A DNA stretch of 64,000 nt from Snodgrassella alvi (GTDB taxonomy: Bacteria > Pseudomonadota > Gammaproteobacteria > Burkholderiales > Neisseriaceae): contig NZ_CP160328.2 in assembly GCF_040741455.2 (NCBI RefSeq), positions 186,001 to 250,000 on the forward strand, read 5' to 3'. The notes beneath the pieces are model-generated. The model did no database searches. It had not been told where the DNA came from and saw only the letters and a program-made list of their open reading frames with translations. The translations under genes and the position numbers were made by a program. This document shows positions 37,049 to 47,563 of this stretch, one piece after another (the stretch's first letter is position 1; each line of letters opens with the position of its first letter).

Positions 37049-37870
37049 TTAGAAGCGGCGCTGTAATTTTGCAGCCAGCATAATACTGGCGGCCAGTTCT
37101 TCTATCGATTTATGTGTGGTATTGGTAAAGGGTATATTAAATCGGCGAAACATTTCTTCAGCTGTTGAGATTTCACGGCGGCAGTTATCACGGCTGGCAT
37201 AACGGGAGTCCGGACGGCGTTCCGAACGGATATGGTGTAAACGGTCTGCTTCAATTGTCAAACCATATAGTTTTTGCCGAAATGGCTGCAACATTCTCGG
37301 CAACTCGCTGCTTTCTAAATCTTCAGGTATGAGAGGATAATTGGCGGCACGGATACCGTACTGCAACGCCAAATAAAGACATGTAGGAGTTTTGCCACTA
37401 CGGGATACACCCATCAGAATGACATCTGCTTTCTGTAATTCGCGGTCAGTAATTCCGTCATCATGATTAAGCGCAAAATTAATTGCCTCCATACGCTTAT
37501 CATAGCGTTCTGTATCATGCATGCCATGAGTACGCCCAATAGAGTGATTAGCTTCTGTAGCCAGTTCATCTTCAAGCTCTCCAATAAAGGCATCATAAAA
37601 ACTCATGTGCATGCCAGCACTGGTTTTAATCAGTTTGCGTACATTTTCATCAACAATACTGGAAAATACCAACGGTCGTGCTTCACATTTGCTGGCAGCG
37701 GTATTAATCAGGGCAACAATTTCCTTTGCTTTTGCTTCGGTGTCTACAAACGGATAAGTAGCCCGTTTAAATTCTATATTGTCAAACTGATTCAGTAAGG
37801 CCAGCCCCATACTTTCAGCTGTGATTCCGGTGCGGTCAGATACAAAAAAAACTTGGCGAACTGGTTTCAT
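37049..37870 (-). CDS. ppsR: PEP synthetase regulatory protein (kinase/pyrophosphorylase, DUF299)
   Basis: A bifunctional regulator of 273 residues. It phosphorylates PpsA on Thr near the catalytic His using ADP, inactivating it, and removes the phosphate with Pi. The P-loop GVSRSGKTPT is at 154-163, and the N-terminal FFVSDRTGITAESMG (8-22) and ANYPLIPEDL segments are family-typical. It is divergent from its target gene ppsA with a shared 423-base upstream region, the usual arrangement, and strongly supports the assignment of both. Confidence 0.95.
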   Translation of the reverse strand: MKPVRQVFFVSDRTGITAESMGLALLNQFDNIEFKRATYPFVDTEAKAKEIVALINTAASKCEARPLVFSSIVDENVRKLIKTSAGMHMSFYDAFIGELEDELATEANHSIGRTHGMHDTERYDKRMEAINFALNHDDGITDRELQKADVILMGVSRSGKTPTCLYLALQYGIRAANYPLIPEDLESSELPRMLQPFRQKLYGLTIEADRLHHIRSERRPDSRYASRDNCRREISTAEEMFRRFNIPFTNTTHKSIEELAASIMLAAKLQRRF

Positions 37871-38293
37871 AATTATTTACACAAATTTAATTTAAAAAGT
37901 CGGTAGATAAAAGCCGATGGTCAGATATTGTAAATGAAATTGGCTGAGGACAGCTGTTTTAGAATTAGCTTTTTTTCCACATTCAGCCCAAATAAAGTTA
38001 AATCAGACCGAACCTGCCAGAAATCAGCAATAAAATGCAGATTTAAATCAAAAATATCATAATTTTAGATTTATGTTGTTGAAAGGGTAATTAAAATGCA
38101 ATATTTGTCCAAATAATTGATAATAGAATCAAAATATTTATTCATTCAACAGCTTGTGATTTACACACATTTGACCAAAGATAAACAATGCTCACATAAA
38201 GTAGATAAATAGCCAAAAATACATGACATTTTATACTTGAATAGTTAGAATAGGCCGTCTTCAACTTTCCCCACTCCACATTGGATAACCATC
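37871..38293. other. Shared upstream region of ppsR and ppsA
   Basis: Divergent regulatory region with no gene, containing the ppsA promoter candidate at 38223-38251. The ppsR promoter was not identified. Confidence 0.5.
38223..38251 (+). promoter_or_regulatory. Candidate ppsA promoter
   Basis: ATGACA (38223-38228) and TAGAAT (38246-38251) are spaced 17 bases, each differing by one base from the sigma-70 consensus. Transcription would start near 38258, giving a leader of about 36 bases. Confidence 0.55.
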
Positions 38294-40681
38294 ATGGCCG
38301 GTAATAACGTAATCTGGTTTGAAAATTTGCGCATGACCGACGTTGAAAGCGTCGGCGGCAAGAATGCTTCTCTTGGCGAGATGATTTCACAGCTCACCGA
38401 AAAAGGTGTGCGTGTTCCCGGTGGTTTTGCAACCACAGCAGAAGCCTACCGCAAATTTTTAGCCTACGAAGGTTTGAGTGAACGCATTAGCAGTGAACTC
38501 AAGGCGCTTGATGTCGATAATGTTGCCGAGCTGGCAAGAGTAGGTAAACAAATCCGTCAATGGATTATGGATACTCCTTTCCCGCCTGAGCTGGAAGCTG
38601 ATTTACAGGCGGCATGGGAAAAAATGGTGGCTGATGCCGGTACAGATCAGATTTGTGTGGCTGTACGCTCATCCGCCACTGCAGAAGATTTACCTGATGC
38701 ATCCTTTGCCGGACAACAGGAAACATTCTTAAATATTAGTGGTTATGATAATGTCAAAGAAGCTATGCACCACGTATTTGCTTCTTTGTATAATGATCGT
38801 GCCATTTCTTATCGTGTTCATAAGAATTTTGCCCACGACATCGTAGCTCTGTCTGCAGGGGTACAACGTATGGTGCGCTCTGATAAAGGCGCATCCGGCG
38901 TGATGTTTACTATGGATACTGAGTCTGGATTTGATCAGGTAGTATTTGTAACATCATCATATGGTCTGGGCGAAACCGTTGTACAGGGTGCCGTAAATCC
39001 AGATGAATTTTATGTGCACAAACCAACATTAAAAGCCGGTCGTCCTGCCATCTTGCGCAAAACCATGGGTTCTAAACTGATTAAAATGGTTTTCACAGAA
39101 GATGCACAGGCAGGCAAATCTGTACAGACTGTAGATGTAGAACCTGCTGAGCGGAAAAAATTCTCTATCAGTGCCGAAGAAATTACTGAGCTGGCACAAT
39201 ATGCACTGATTATTGAAGAACATTATGGTCGCCCAATGGATATTGAGTGGGGACGTGATGGTATTGACGGAAAACTGTATATTCTTCAGGCTCGCCCTGA
39301 AACCGTAAAATCTCAGGAAAATAATAGCCGCGTTTTGCGTCGTTATCAGATTAATGACAAATCTACCATTCTGGTAGAAGGCCGCGCTATTGGTCAGAAA
39401 GTAGGTCAGGGTAAAGTACGATTGGTTAAATCCGTTGATGAAATGGATAGAGTTTTACCAGGGGACGTGCTGGTTACTGATATGACCGACCCCGATTGGG
39501 AGCCCGTGATGAAACGTGCTTCAGCCATTATTACCAATCGTGGCGGACGTACTTGCCATGCTGCCATTATTGCGAGGGAGCTAGGTATCCCAGCCGTAGT
39601 CGGTTGCGGTAATGCGACTTCTGCATTGCAGGACGGTCAGGAAGTAACCGTATCCTGTGCTGAAGGTGACACTGGTTATGTTTATAAAGGCTTGCTGAAG
39701 GTAGATATTAATGAAATACCTTTAGATAATATGCCTGAATCACCTGCTAAAATCATGATGAACGTGGGTAATCCAGAGCTGGCGTTTAGCTTTTCAAACT
39801 TGCCGGGCTATGGTATCGGGCTGGCCCGTATGGAATTCATCATTAACCGTCAGATCGGTATTCACCCGCGTGCTCTGCTGGAATTTGACCAGCAGGATGA
39901 GCAGATGCAAGCTGAGATTACAGACCGCATAGCTGGATATTCCTCTCCGGTAGATTTTTATGTAGATAAAATTGCCGAAGGTGTAGCTACATTGGCTGCT
40001 TCAGTTTATCCGAAAAAAGTAATTGTGCGCATGTCTGACTTTAAGTCAAACGAATATGCCAATCTACTGGGCGGTAACAAATACGAACCTCACGAAGAAA
40101 ATCCGATGCTGGGCTTCCGTGGTGCGGCCCGTTATGTATCAGAAGATTTCAAAGATTGTTTTGCGCTTGAATGTAAGGCACTCAAATACGTTCGTGATGA
40201 AATGGGCCTGACCAATGTCGAAATCATGATTCCGTTTGTACGTACTTTGAAAGAAGCGGAAAATGTAGTACGTGCATTGAAAGAAAATGGCTTGGAACGC
40301 GGTAAAAATGGTCTGCGTCTGATTATGATGTGTGAATTGCCTACCAATGCTGTACTGGCTGAACAATTCCTGAAATACTTCGATGGATTCTCTATCGGCT
40401 CTAATGATATGACCCAATTAACTTTGGGTGTGGATCGTGATAGTGGTGGTCCGATTGCAGGTACGTTTGATGAACGTGATCCTGCTGTTAAAGTGATGTT
40501 TAGTCTAGCTATTCAGGCTTGCCGTAAGTTAAACAAATACATTGGTATTTGTGGACAGGGACCATCAGACCATGCTGATTTCGCCAAGTGGCTCATTGAA
40601 GAAGGTATTGAAACGATTTCTCTCAATCCTGATACTGTGATTGAAACTTGGTTGTATTTAGCAAAAGAATTGAAAAAATAA
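38294..40681 (+). CDS. ppsA: Phosphoenolpyruvate synthase
   Basis: This gluconeogenic enzyme makes PEP from pyruvate and ATP (releasing AMP and Pi). The 795 residues match E. coli PpsA (792). The N-terminal ATP-grasp domain carries [20 protein letters not shown], the swivelling domain has phospho-His422 in GGRTCHAAI, and the TIM-barrel C-terminus includes [17 protein letters not shown] and the GICGQGPSD active-site loop. It is controlled by the divergent ppsR product. In an organism of this group it supports growth on organic acids. It is followed by a terminator at 40702-40727. Confidence 0.97.
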   Translation: MAGNNVIWFENLRMTDVESVGGKNASLGEMISQLTEKGVRVPGGFATTAEAYRKFLAYEGLSERISSELKALDVDNVAELARVGKQIRQWIMDTPFPPELEADLQAAWEKMVADAGTDQICVAVRSSATAEDLPDASFAGQQETFLNISGYDNVKEAMHHVFASLYNDRAISYRVHKNFAHDIVALSAGVQRMVRSDKGASGVMFTMDTESGFDQVVFVTSSYGLGETVVQGAVNPDEFYVHKPTLKAGRPAILRKTMGSKLIKMVFTEDAQAGKSVQTVDVEPAERKKFSISAEEITELAQYALIIEEHYGRPMDIEWGRDGIDGKLYILQARPETVKSQENNSRVLRRYQINDKSTILVEGRAIGQKVGQGKVRLVKSVDEMDRVLPGDVLVTDMTDPDWEPVMKRASAIITNRGGRTCHAAIIARELGIPAVVGCGNATSALQDGQEVTVSCAEGDTGYVYKGLLKVDINEIPLDNMPESPAKIMMNVGNPELAFSFSNLPGYGIGLARMEFIINRQIGIHPRALLEFDQQDEQMQAEITDRIAGYSSPVDFYVDKIAEGVATLAASVYPKKVIVRMSDFKSNEYANLLGGNKYEPHEENPMLGFRGAARYVSEDFKDCFALECKALKYVRDEMGLTNVEIMIPFVRTLKEAENVVRALKENGLERGKNGLRLIMMCELPTNAVLAEQFLKYFDGFSIGSNDMTQLTLGVDRDSGGPIAGTFDERDPAVKVMFSLAIQACRKLNKYIGICGQGPSDHADFAKWLIEEGIETISLNPDTVIETWLYLAKELKK

Positions 40682-40701
40682 GTTTTCAATTGATTGAATG
40701 C

Positions 40702-40727
40702 AAGGCCGCTAATTATCAGCGGCCTTT
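40702..40727 (+). terminator. Intrinsic terminator of ppsA
   Basis: A 9-bp stem AAGGCCGCT/AGCGGCCTT (40702-40710 with 40718-40726) is followed by TTATCTTTATC. It is 20 bases after the stop; the T tract is only moderate. Confidence 0.8.
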
Positions 40728-41481
40728 ATCTTTATCTGTTCAAGCCGATACGGTATTTTAGGTATTTATAATTAAAGTACATATCATTAAATATTACATA
40801 TTTATCCTGATTAATCCGGCTACATATCCTTGGACTAGGGCTTTACTATTTAACTGGAATTGGTAATTTAAATCGTATCAAGCAAGCATTGTATCTGTAA
40901 AAAAACTATTAGATTTCTATTTGAACTCATTGGTAAATTTATTTATTACTATCATTTTAATTTTTAAAATAAAAAGTATTAGCTTAATGCATATTAAATT
41001 AGAAATTTTAATAAAGCGGAAAACTGATTCTAAATTGCAATGAAAGTTTAAAAACTCAATTTTAGATGTAAGCGGGTTTAAAAATCCGGTTAATTATGAT
41101 AATAACTATCTGTTTTGTAGATATAAAATAGATATATTTAAAGATAAATATTATTTATTCTTATTTTTGATCATTGTCAGGGTATTTAATATCAAATTGG
41201 TAGGAATAATTAATATATGATTAGAATACATTTAGGTTCTTAGTCTGAATATAAAAAAGTTGTAGAAAGGGTAACTATATTTAAATTTGCTAAAAGCCTG
41301 GTGATTTTATTGCGCATGAAGCAATTTAATCCATTGCTTTTATTATTGTCTAAATTTCCATAAGTTTTTATCTTAGGCTATATATTAGTTATTATTGATT
41401 TCTAAAAGCTATATTATGAATCAGAATGATAAAAGACAGATCTAGGTGAAGGTAATCTGCTTTTGGGTTTTACCTTTACAT
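40728..41481. other. Long AT-rich gap between convergent ppsA and ctpA
   Basis: About 750 bases without any frame I would call a gene, in a setting where convergent genes usually sit close together. No repeats, tRNA or transposase remnants were recognised. Confidence 0.4.
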
Positions 41482-41514
41482 AAAAAAACAGATAGCTTAT
41501 TGGCTATCTGTTTT
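41482..41514 (-). terminator. Intrinsic terminator of the gpmI-envC-ctpA operon
   Basis: A perfect 12-bp stem AAAACAGATAGC/GCTATCTGTTTT (41485-41496 with 41503-41514) is followed leftward by a T run. It lies 12 bases past the ctpA stop. Confidence 0.92.
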
Positions 41515-41525
41515 GAAAGAAATTA

Positions 41526-43109
41526 TTATTTTTTGTCCTTCTTGTCTTTATCCGCTGTTTTTGCAGGTTTTTTGGCTGCTAATCCCAATGACTGATTCCA
41601 TTTGACCGGATCTTTGACTAAGTCCAATGCTGCTTTTAATTGAGCATCCTTGGCTGGATTGGGGTCTCGACGAGCAAGCCAGTCTTCTTCATCCTTTTTC
41701 TTTTTACTGTCTTTTGATGCGTCAGTATTTTTAGCGCCGCTATTTTTGGAGTTGTTGGTAATTGATGTATTGTCTTTGGCATCTTTAGTACTGTCTTTAT
41801 CAGCAGTAGTATCATTTTCATGTAAGGCTGCTTCGCTAGCTGAAGCAGAAGACGTGGATTTTTTCTGTCCGCCCAATAGATCACCATTTACTTCTTTACC
41901 ACCCAGCGGATTGCTCAAATGTCCACCCAAATCAGCCTCGCGGCTTTCGTATGTGCGGTTTTTATCTTTAACCTCTACATCGGGTACGATACCTTGTGCT
42001 TGTATGGAGCGGTCATTAGGGGTGTAGTACAAGGCTGTAGTCAGTTTAACAGCACCGCCGTTGGACAAAGGAATAACAGTCTGAACAGAGCCTTTGCCGA
42101 AACTCTGCGTACCAACAATTACAGCACGCTTGTAATCCTGCAAAGCGCCAGAAACGATTTCAGATGCAGAAGCAGTTCCTGAATTAACCAAAACCGTTAC
42201 AGGAATGCTTTTAAGCTCATCCGTCAGATTAATGAGCGGATCGTTACCTTTAACCACATAATCTTTAGGAATCGTTCGTAAAACCATTCCTTCTTTTTTA
42301 TCGCGGTTTTTAGTGCTGACTACTTTTACTCCAGGTTTTAGAAATACAGCGGAAACACCCACTGCACTGTTCAATAAACCGCCTGGATCGTCACGTAAAT
42401 CTAATACCAAACCTTTTAGTGGTGCCTTATTCTGTTTGTTCAGTTCTTTAAGAGCATCAGCCAGCAAGCTGACCGTGTGTTCCTGAAACTGGGTAATGCG
42501 CACATAGCCGTAATTTGGTTCCAGTAATTTAAAGCGAACACTTTTTACTTTAATAATAGCGCGGGTGAGGTGTACTACAATGGGCTGAGTTTCATCTTTA
42601 CGAGCCAGAGTCAGTGTGATACTGGTGCCTGGTTTACCTCTCATTTTTTTAACCGCTTCAGTGGCTGTCATGTTGCGTGTAGATTCATTGTCAATTTTAA
42701 CAATGTAATCACCGCTTTTAATACCTGCACGATCGGCCGGTGTATCTTCAATAGGCGCAACAATTTTAATCAGTCCGTCTTCTGAACTGATTTCCATACC
42801 TAAACCACCAAATTCACCAGTAGTGCTTTCCTGTAGATCGGAATAATCTTTTACCGTTAAATATTCTGAGTGCGGGTCTAGGTTATTAACCATGCCTTTC
42901 ATAGCACCTTCTAGAATCGTATCATCGGTTTTATTCTCAACATAATTGGCTTTTATTTGTCCATAAACTTCAGCCATTGTATGCAAAGATTGTACGGGTA
43001 ATGCTTCGGATTTTTCATTGGCATAGCCCTGTATGCTCAGGGTTAGAATCACGCCACTGAAAGCGCCTAATGTATATAAAGCAGCTTTTTTAAATCGGGA
43101 ATTAGCCAT
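41526..43109 (-). CDS. ctpA: Carboxy-terminal processing protease (S41 family)
   Basis: A periplasmic S41 protease of 527 residues from ATG 43109 (an upstream TTG at 43139 is rejected). An N-terminal signal or anchor (about 8-30) precedes a PDZ domain (about 85-175, GGLGMEIS) and the catalytic core with the Ser near 316 in GTASASEI and the Lys near 339 in SFGKGSVQT. Unusually, about 130 C-terminal residues form a Ser/Asp/Lys-rich low-complexity tail ending in repeated Lys-Asp. It is the last gene of gpmI-envC-ctpA. CtpA proteins trim cell-wall hydrolases. Confidence 0.94.
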   Translation of the reverse strand: MANSRFKKAALYTLGAFSGVILTLSIQGYANEKSEALPVQSLHTMAEVYGQIKANYVENKTDDTILEGAMKGMVNNLDPHSEYLTVKDYSDLQESTTGEFGGLGMEISSEDGLIKIVAPIEDTPADRAGIKSGDYIVKIDNESTRNMTATEAVKKMRGKPGTSITLTLARKDETQPIVVHLTRAIIKVKSVRFKLLEPNYGYVRITQFQEHTVSLLADALKELNKQNKAPLKGLVLDLRDDPGGLLNSAVGVSAVFLKPGVKVVSTKNRDKKEGMVLRTIPKDYVVKGNDPLINLTDELKSIPVTVLVNSGTASASEIVSGALQDYKRAVIVGTQSFGKGSVQTVIPLSNGGAVKLTTALYYTPNDRSIQAQGIVPDVEVKDKNRTYESREADLGGHLSNPLGGKEVNGDLLGGQKKSTSSASASEAALHENDTTADKDSTKDAKDNTSITNNSKNSGAKNTDASKDSKKKKDEEDWLARRDPNPAKDAQLKAALDLVKDPVKWNQSLGLAAKKPAKTADKDKKDKK

Positions 43110-43245
43110 TATTTCTGTTTTTCTTTCTGATAGCGACAATGATTCAGGTCTAAAAAACCTGTTTGTAAGGGTGATTCATATATATTATTCAGGCCAAAGT
43201 TTACATCATAATGTAAGTACAGGTAATAGTGCGCTATATTCTATT

Positions 43246-44544
43246 TCAGCGCAGCCATGATAATGGGTTCATTGCCTGATTATGATAACGGATTTCAAAG
43301 TATAGTCCATTCTGGCCATCTGGTAATTTACCACTTATACCAATGTTTTGACCAGCGTCTATCGTATGATTGGCCGTGACTCCTATTGATGCTAAACCGG
43401 TGTAAATGCTGATATAGCCTTCACCATGATCGATAATAATTGTGTTGCCATATCCCTGTAAATAAGCTGCATAAGCTACGGTGCCACTGGCTATACTATG
43501 CACAACGGCGTTATTACAGGCAAAAAACAACCCTTTCCAGATACCGCCATTAGGTCTACTTTCACCAAATCTTCCAGCAATGGTACCGCTTACCGGTCGT
43601 GGAAGACGACCTTGTTTTTGAGCCAGGCCTTTGATTAATGGTGAATTAATGTTATCTGTAGCCTGTAATGCCATATCTTCAGCGGTTAATGTTGAAGATG
43701 ATGTGTTGTGAACGGACTCTGTGCGTTTAACAGAGTTGGTAGATGTTTTGGGTGGCTGAGGTTTTTCTATTTTGCCTGAAATTTGTTTACTAGGTTTACT
43801 TGTTTGTGCCAGACGACGCATGGTTGCCTGTGCTGATAATCGGCTCAGCAAATTATTTAGACGCTTTTCAGCAGCCTTGAGTGATTGCAGCTGTTTATTT
43901 TGTACTGTTAATTGCTGACTTAATACTGTGGATTGACTTTGCTGACTTTGATGCCGTATTTGCAGTTTGTTAATCACTTGCTGCTGCTTCTGGCGTAATT
44001 TTGATAGCTCATTTTGCTGTTTTGCTACTGCCTGTTGCTGCTCACTCATACGCGTCTGTTGCTGCTGTAAACGTTGAATCACACGTTCGTTGGCCTCATT
44101 CAGATAGCGTATATATTGTAGTGAGCGGCCTTTTTTGTCTGTCGAATCCTGTTTGAGTAGCAGATATACACTGTTTGGTTGGCGATTACGATAATGAGCA
44201 TTCAGTAAGCGTGCAATTTGAGTCTGTGTTTCGGCTATCTGTGTACGTGTTTTATCCAGACTGGTTTGCAGTGTTTCTAATTGACGCATACTGGTTTGTT
44301 GCTGTTGCCTGAGACGCCCCAATTCATTCCTAGCTTGATTTAGCTGCTGGCTGGTTGCTGCCATAGAGGCATCGATTTTTTTCTGCTCAACAGTCGTTTT
44401 GCTAATCTGATTCTGAGTAGCTGATATGGCCTGATGTACCTGTTTCAATTCGCTACCAGGTTGTATTTTTTGATTGCTGGCAGCTATGGCAACAGAAGTG
44501 GCCATACAATAACAGGTTAGAGAAAGACAGAGAAAAGTTTTCAT
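43246..44544 (-). CDS. envC: Murein hydrolase activator EnvC
   Basis: A 432-residue periplasmic divisome-linked protein. It has a signal peptide (about 1-21), then a long Gln/Leu-rich coiled coil (about 30-240, for FtsEX binding) and a C-terminal LytM domain (about 315-432). The M23 zinc ligands are absent: the position of the first His reads NGGIWKGL and the usual HxH reads YFEIRYH. This is the degenerate EnvC form that activates amidases without cutting itself. Its start overlaps the gpmI stop by one base (TGATG), so the two are translationally coupled. Confidence 0.92.
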   Translation of the reverse strand: MKTFLCLSLTCYCMATSVAIAASNQKIQPGSELKQVHQAISATQNQISKTTVEQKKIDASMAATSQQLNQARNELGRLRQQQQTSMRQLETLQTSLDKTRTQIAETQTQIARLLNAHYRNRQPNSVYLLLKQDSTDKKGRSLQYIRYLNEANERVIQRLQQQQTRMSEQQQAVAKQQNELSKLRQKQQQVINKLQIRHQSQQSQSTVLSQQLTVQNKQLQSLKAAEKRLNNLLSRLSAQATMRRLAQTSKPSKQISGKIEKPQPPKTSTNSVKRTESVHNTSSSTLTAEDMALQATDNINSPLIKGLAQKQGRLPRPVSGTIAGRFGESRPNGGIWKGLFFACNNAVVHSIASGTVAYAAYLQGYGNTIIIDHGEGYISIYTGLASIGVTANHTIDAGQNIGISGKLPDGQNGLYFEIRYHNQAMNPLSWLR

Positions 44545-46067
44545 CAGATGTGTGTAAATTCAATCAGATTGTGCCCCGTCATCTCTGATGGAGGGTTTAG
44601 ACCGAGTACCGCTAACAAGGAAGGTGCCACATCTTTTAATGCTCCGCCGGTATGAATGGTGGCTTTTCGGCCAATATATATAAAAGGCACCGGTTCTACT
44701 GTATGCTGGGTATGTGGCTGTTGATTTTTTTTATCAAACATGTGCTCGCAGTTGCCATGGTCTGCGGTGATTATTACTTCACCGCCAGCAGCTAGGGTAG
44801 CTTCTACCACACGCGCAACACAGCTATCCAATGTTTCCACTGCTTTGACGGCAGCATCCAGCGAGCCTGTATGTCCAACCATGTCACCATTAGCAAAATT
44901 GCAAATAATGACGTCATGGCGATGATGTTGCAGACTGTCTATGATTTCTTCAGTGATCCCGACAGCACTCATTTCTGGTTGCAAATCATAGGTGGTGACT
45001 TTAGGAGAAGGAATCATAATGCGTTCTTCTCCTATATAAGGTTCTTCACGTCCGCCACTGAAAAAATAGGTTACATGAGGATATTTTTCAGTTTCGGCAA
45101 TGCGCAGCTGGCTTAGTCCTTGTGCAGCCAGAAATTCACCTAGTCCATTACGCACAGATTGGCGGCCAAACATTACCGGATGAGGAAACTGCGCACCATA
45201 GGCTGTGATGCTGGCAAAATAGCCAGGCTGTACTGTGTGCTGACGTTGGAAACCGGTAAAATTTTCAAAGGTAAGCGCCTGAGTTAATTCACGCGCACGG
45301 TCGGCGCGGAAATTAAGAAACAGTATCGCATCGCCGTTTTTCAGTTCTGCATCAGGGCTCACTATTGTAGGTTTGACAAATTCATCCTGTTCACCACGTT
45401 CATAGGCTGCTTCAAGTGCAGAAATCGGTGAAACAGCATGATAGGGTGCATCACCAAATAAAGCATTGTAAGCTGCTTCGACTCTGTCCCAGCGATTGTC
45501 ACGATCCATGGCATAAAAACGCCCGACTATGGCGCCGCATATTACCTGCGGATGCAGCTGCATATATTCTTGCAAACGCAATAAATAGGGATGTGCACTT
45601 TGGGGAGGTGTGTCACGTCCATCCAGAAACGGATGCACTACTATTTTTTGCATACCGGCTTCAATAGCCGCGTCTATTACTGCAAAAAAATGCTCAATGT
45701 GACTATGTACGCCCCCATCTGAAAACAGGCCAAGCAGATGCACGGTACGATTAGGGGTCTGCCATGCTTCTTGCAAAACAATGTTTTTTTCTAGGCTTTT
45801 ATCTTCAATCGCCATATCAATACGGGTGATGTCCTGAGGGACAACTCGGCCGGCACCAATATTTAAGTGTCCTACTTCTGAATTACCAAACTGTCCTATG
45901 GGTAGACCAACCATGCGCTCAGATGCATCAATGGTGCCATAAGCGTAGTGCTGACGATAATTATCGATATGTGGTGTATGTGCCAGTAAAATAGCATTGT
46001 CATCACCATCGGCACGATGGCCGAAACCATCCAGAATTAAGAGAACGACAGGTTTGGTTAATGACAC
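44544..46067 (-). CDS. gpmI: 2,3-bisphosphoglycerate-independent phosphoglycerate mutase
   Basis: The Mn-dependent glycolytic mutase (3-PG to 2-PG) of the alkaline phosphatase superfamily. It has 507 residues. ILDGFGHR carries metal-binding Asp13, the phospho-Ser is Ser63 in FGNSEVGHLNIG, and HPFLDGRDTPP, RFYAMDRDNRWDR, NFRADRARELTQ and TADHGNCEHMF complete the active site. It is the first gene of gpmI-envC-ctpA, an order also found in gammaproteobacteria. Divergent from yqgE with a 199-base gap. Confidence 0.97.
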   Translation of the reverse strand: MSLTKPVVLLILDGFGHRADGDDNAILLAHTPHIDNYRQHYAYGTIDASERMVGLPIGQFGNSEVGHLNIGAGRVVPQDITRIDMAIEDKSLEKNIVLQEAWQTPNRTVHLLGLFSDGGVHSHIEHFFAVIDAAIEAGMQKIVVHPFLDGRDTPPQSAHPYLLRLQEYMQLHPQVICGAIVGRFYAMDRDNRWDRVEAAYNALFGDAPYHAVSPISALEAAYERGEQDEFVKPTIVSPDAELKNGDAILFLNFRADRARELTQALTFENFTGFQRQHTVQPGYFASITAYGAQFPHPVMFGRQSVRNGLGEFLAAQGLSQLRIAETEKYPHVTYFFSGGREEPYIGEERIMIPSPKVTTYDLQPEMSAVGITEEIIDSLQHHRHDVIICNFANGDMVGHTGSLDAAVKAVETLDSCVARVVEATLAAGGEVIITADHGNCEHMFDKKNQQPHTQHTVEPVPFIYIGRKATIHTGGALKDVAPSLLAVLGLNPPSEMTGHNLIEFTHI

Positions 46068-46266
46068 AATTGGCCTTTCTGTGATGGTGGGTTGTGTATT
46101 CTGACAAAAGTGCCAGTATTATCCAATAGAGTTTGGCTAAGAAGGATGGTATTAAACCAGCTTTAAAGTAAGATAGAATTATAGCTAAAAGCACTGGCTT
46201 GAGAAACAGCTGGACAGACCCAATTTAACGATAAATTAATTATATCTGGTTTGATTTTATTTTTTT

Positions 46267-46860
46267 ATGGATATGCAAAATATGGCTGCTCAACGTGGCA
46301 CTTCTTTCAGTTTTTCTCTGGCCAATCATTTTTTGATTGCAATGCCAGCAATGGAGGATCCTTTTTTTAAAGAAAGCGTGATTTATCTGTGTGAACATAG
46401 TGCCGATGGTGCCATGGGTATTATTGTAAATAAGCCGTCACCGATTATGATGGATTTGCTATTTGACTCTGCTAAAACCCCAACGCCGGAACGGTTCCAT
46501 GGCCAAAATGTTCTTATGGGCGGCCCAGTTCAGGTAGACAGAGGCTTTCTGGTTCACACTCCGGCCGGTTCATGGGAAAGCAGTTTGATGGTCACTGATG
46601 ATATTGCTATGACAACGTCTCGCGATATTATTATGGGGCTTACTCAGGAAAATGAGGTAGATAAGGCTGTGGCCACTATCGGTTATTCGAGCTGGTCGGC
46701 AGGGCAGTTGGAGCAGGAACTGGCTGATAATAGCTGGATTACTGCACCTGCAGATATGCAAATTTTGTTTGATATGCCCTATAAACAGCGTTATAAGGCC
46801 GCTTTGCAGTTGCTGAAAATTGATATTACCAATCTGAGCGGGCTGGCAGGACATGCTTAA
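46267..46860 (+). CDS. yqgE: YqgE/AlgH family protein
   Basis: A 197-residue member of the UPF0301 (YqgE/AlgH) family, of unsettled function. The [41 protein letters not shown] region is the hallmark. A second conserved block [15 protein letters not shown] and the [15 protein letters not shown] stretch near the C-terminus follow. No signal peptide is present. The stop overlaps the ruvX start by 8 bases; this gene pair is one of the most conserved bacterial neighbourhoods. The start could also be the ATG two codons in; no strong ribosome site is seen. Confidence 0.93.
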   Translation: MDMQNMAAQRGTSFSFSLANHFLIAMPAMEDPFFKESVIYLCEHSADGAMGIIVNKPSPIMMDLLFDSAKTPTPERFHGQNVLMGGPVQVDRGFLVHTPAGSWESSLMVTDDIAMTTSRDIIMGLTQENEVDKAVATIGYSSWSAGQLEQELADNSWITAPADMQILFDMPYKQRYKAALQLLKIDITNLSGLAGHA

Positions 46861-47317
46861 TTCGCTTTTATCTCCGTTAAGAAGTGGGACGGTTCTTGGT
46901 TTTGACTATGGAATAGCGCGAATTGGTGTAGCTGTAGGAGAGGCGGAATTGTCGACCGTACATCCGCTGGAAACTATTACGCTTATCAGCAATGAAGAAC
47001 GATTTATACGTATTGCTTCTCTTATCAAAGAGTGGCAGCCAAAGGCTCTGGTTGTTGGATTGCCAACTCATGCTGATGGTGCTTCAGATGAGGCGACGGC
47101 ACAATGCCGGCGTTTTGGTAACCGTTTGCATGGGCGTTTTCAATTATCCGTATATTGGGTAGATGAGCGCTGGACATCAGCCGTGGCTGATAGTTTGCTC
47201 AGTGAAGCTGGTATTTTTGGAAAAAAACGTAAGCAGGTTTTAGATCAAGTGGCTGCACAGGCTATTTTGACAACGTTTTTCAGTTCCGGCGCTTGTAAAG
47301 CCAAATTGGTTGAATAG
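46853..47317 (+). CDS. ruvX: RuvX/YqgF, putative pre-16S rRNA nuclease
   Basis: A 154-residue RNase H-fold nuclease. YqgF is thought to process the 5' end of 16S rRNA; it was first named as a Holliday junction resolvase homologue. The active site is [11 protein letters not shown] (Asp near 19), [20 protein letters not shown] (Asp/Glu near 105) and [13 protein letters not shown]. Coupled to yqgE. Two adjacent Pro-Leu/Glu segments (VHPLETI) look normal for the family. Confidence 0.93.
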   Translation: MLNSLLSPLRSGTVLGFDYGIARIGVAVGEAELSTVHPLETITLISNEERFIRIASLIKEWQPKALVVGLPTHADGASDEATAQCRRFGNRLHGRFQLSVYWVDERWTSAVADSLLSEAGIFGKKRKQVLDQVAAQAILTTFFSSGACKAKLVE

Positions 47318-47563
47318 GTGAGGTTCTGATACATTTTTTTATTACAAATTTATTCCAATATTAGAGTTTCTTCAGAAAACGCACTTCTGAATTTTCTTTT
47401 CTTTCATTTTTTGTTAATCATCTACTTAGCTGGCGAAAAATGCCGGTATATTCTCTGTCGTGAATATACAGCAGTTCACATTATTTGGTTTTATTTTTGC
47501 GAAACCGGGGATAAACTTAACCTCAGTAAATAGAGAAACAGTTTAATCAGACTAGGACGCATA

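Noticed and set aside
38251-38262. AGGCCGTCTTCA resembling the AG-DUS AGGCCGTCTGAA
   Set aside because: Two mismatches at conserved 3' positions and no second full copy; GGCCGTCTT in the prfC hairpin does not match better.
43230-43254. TGCGCT/AGCGCA hairpin at the end of envC
   Set aside because: It overlaps the stop codon, has only 6 bp and no T tract, so it is not a convincing terminator.
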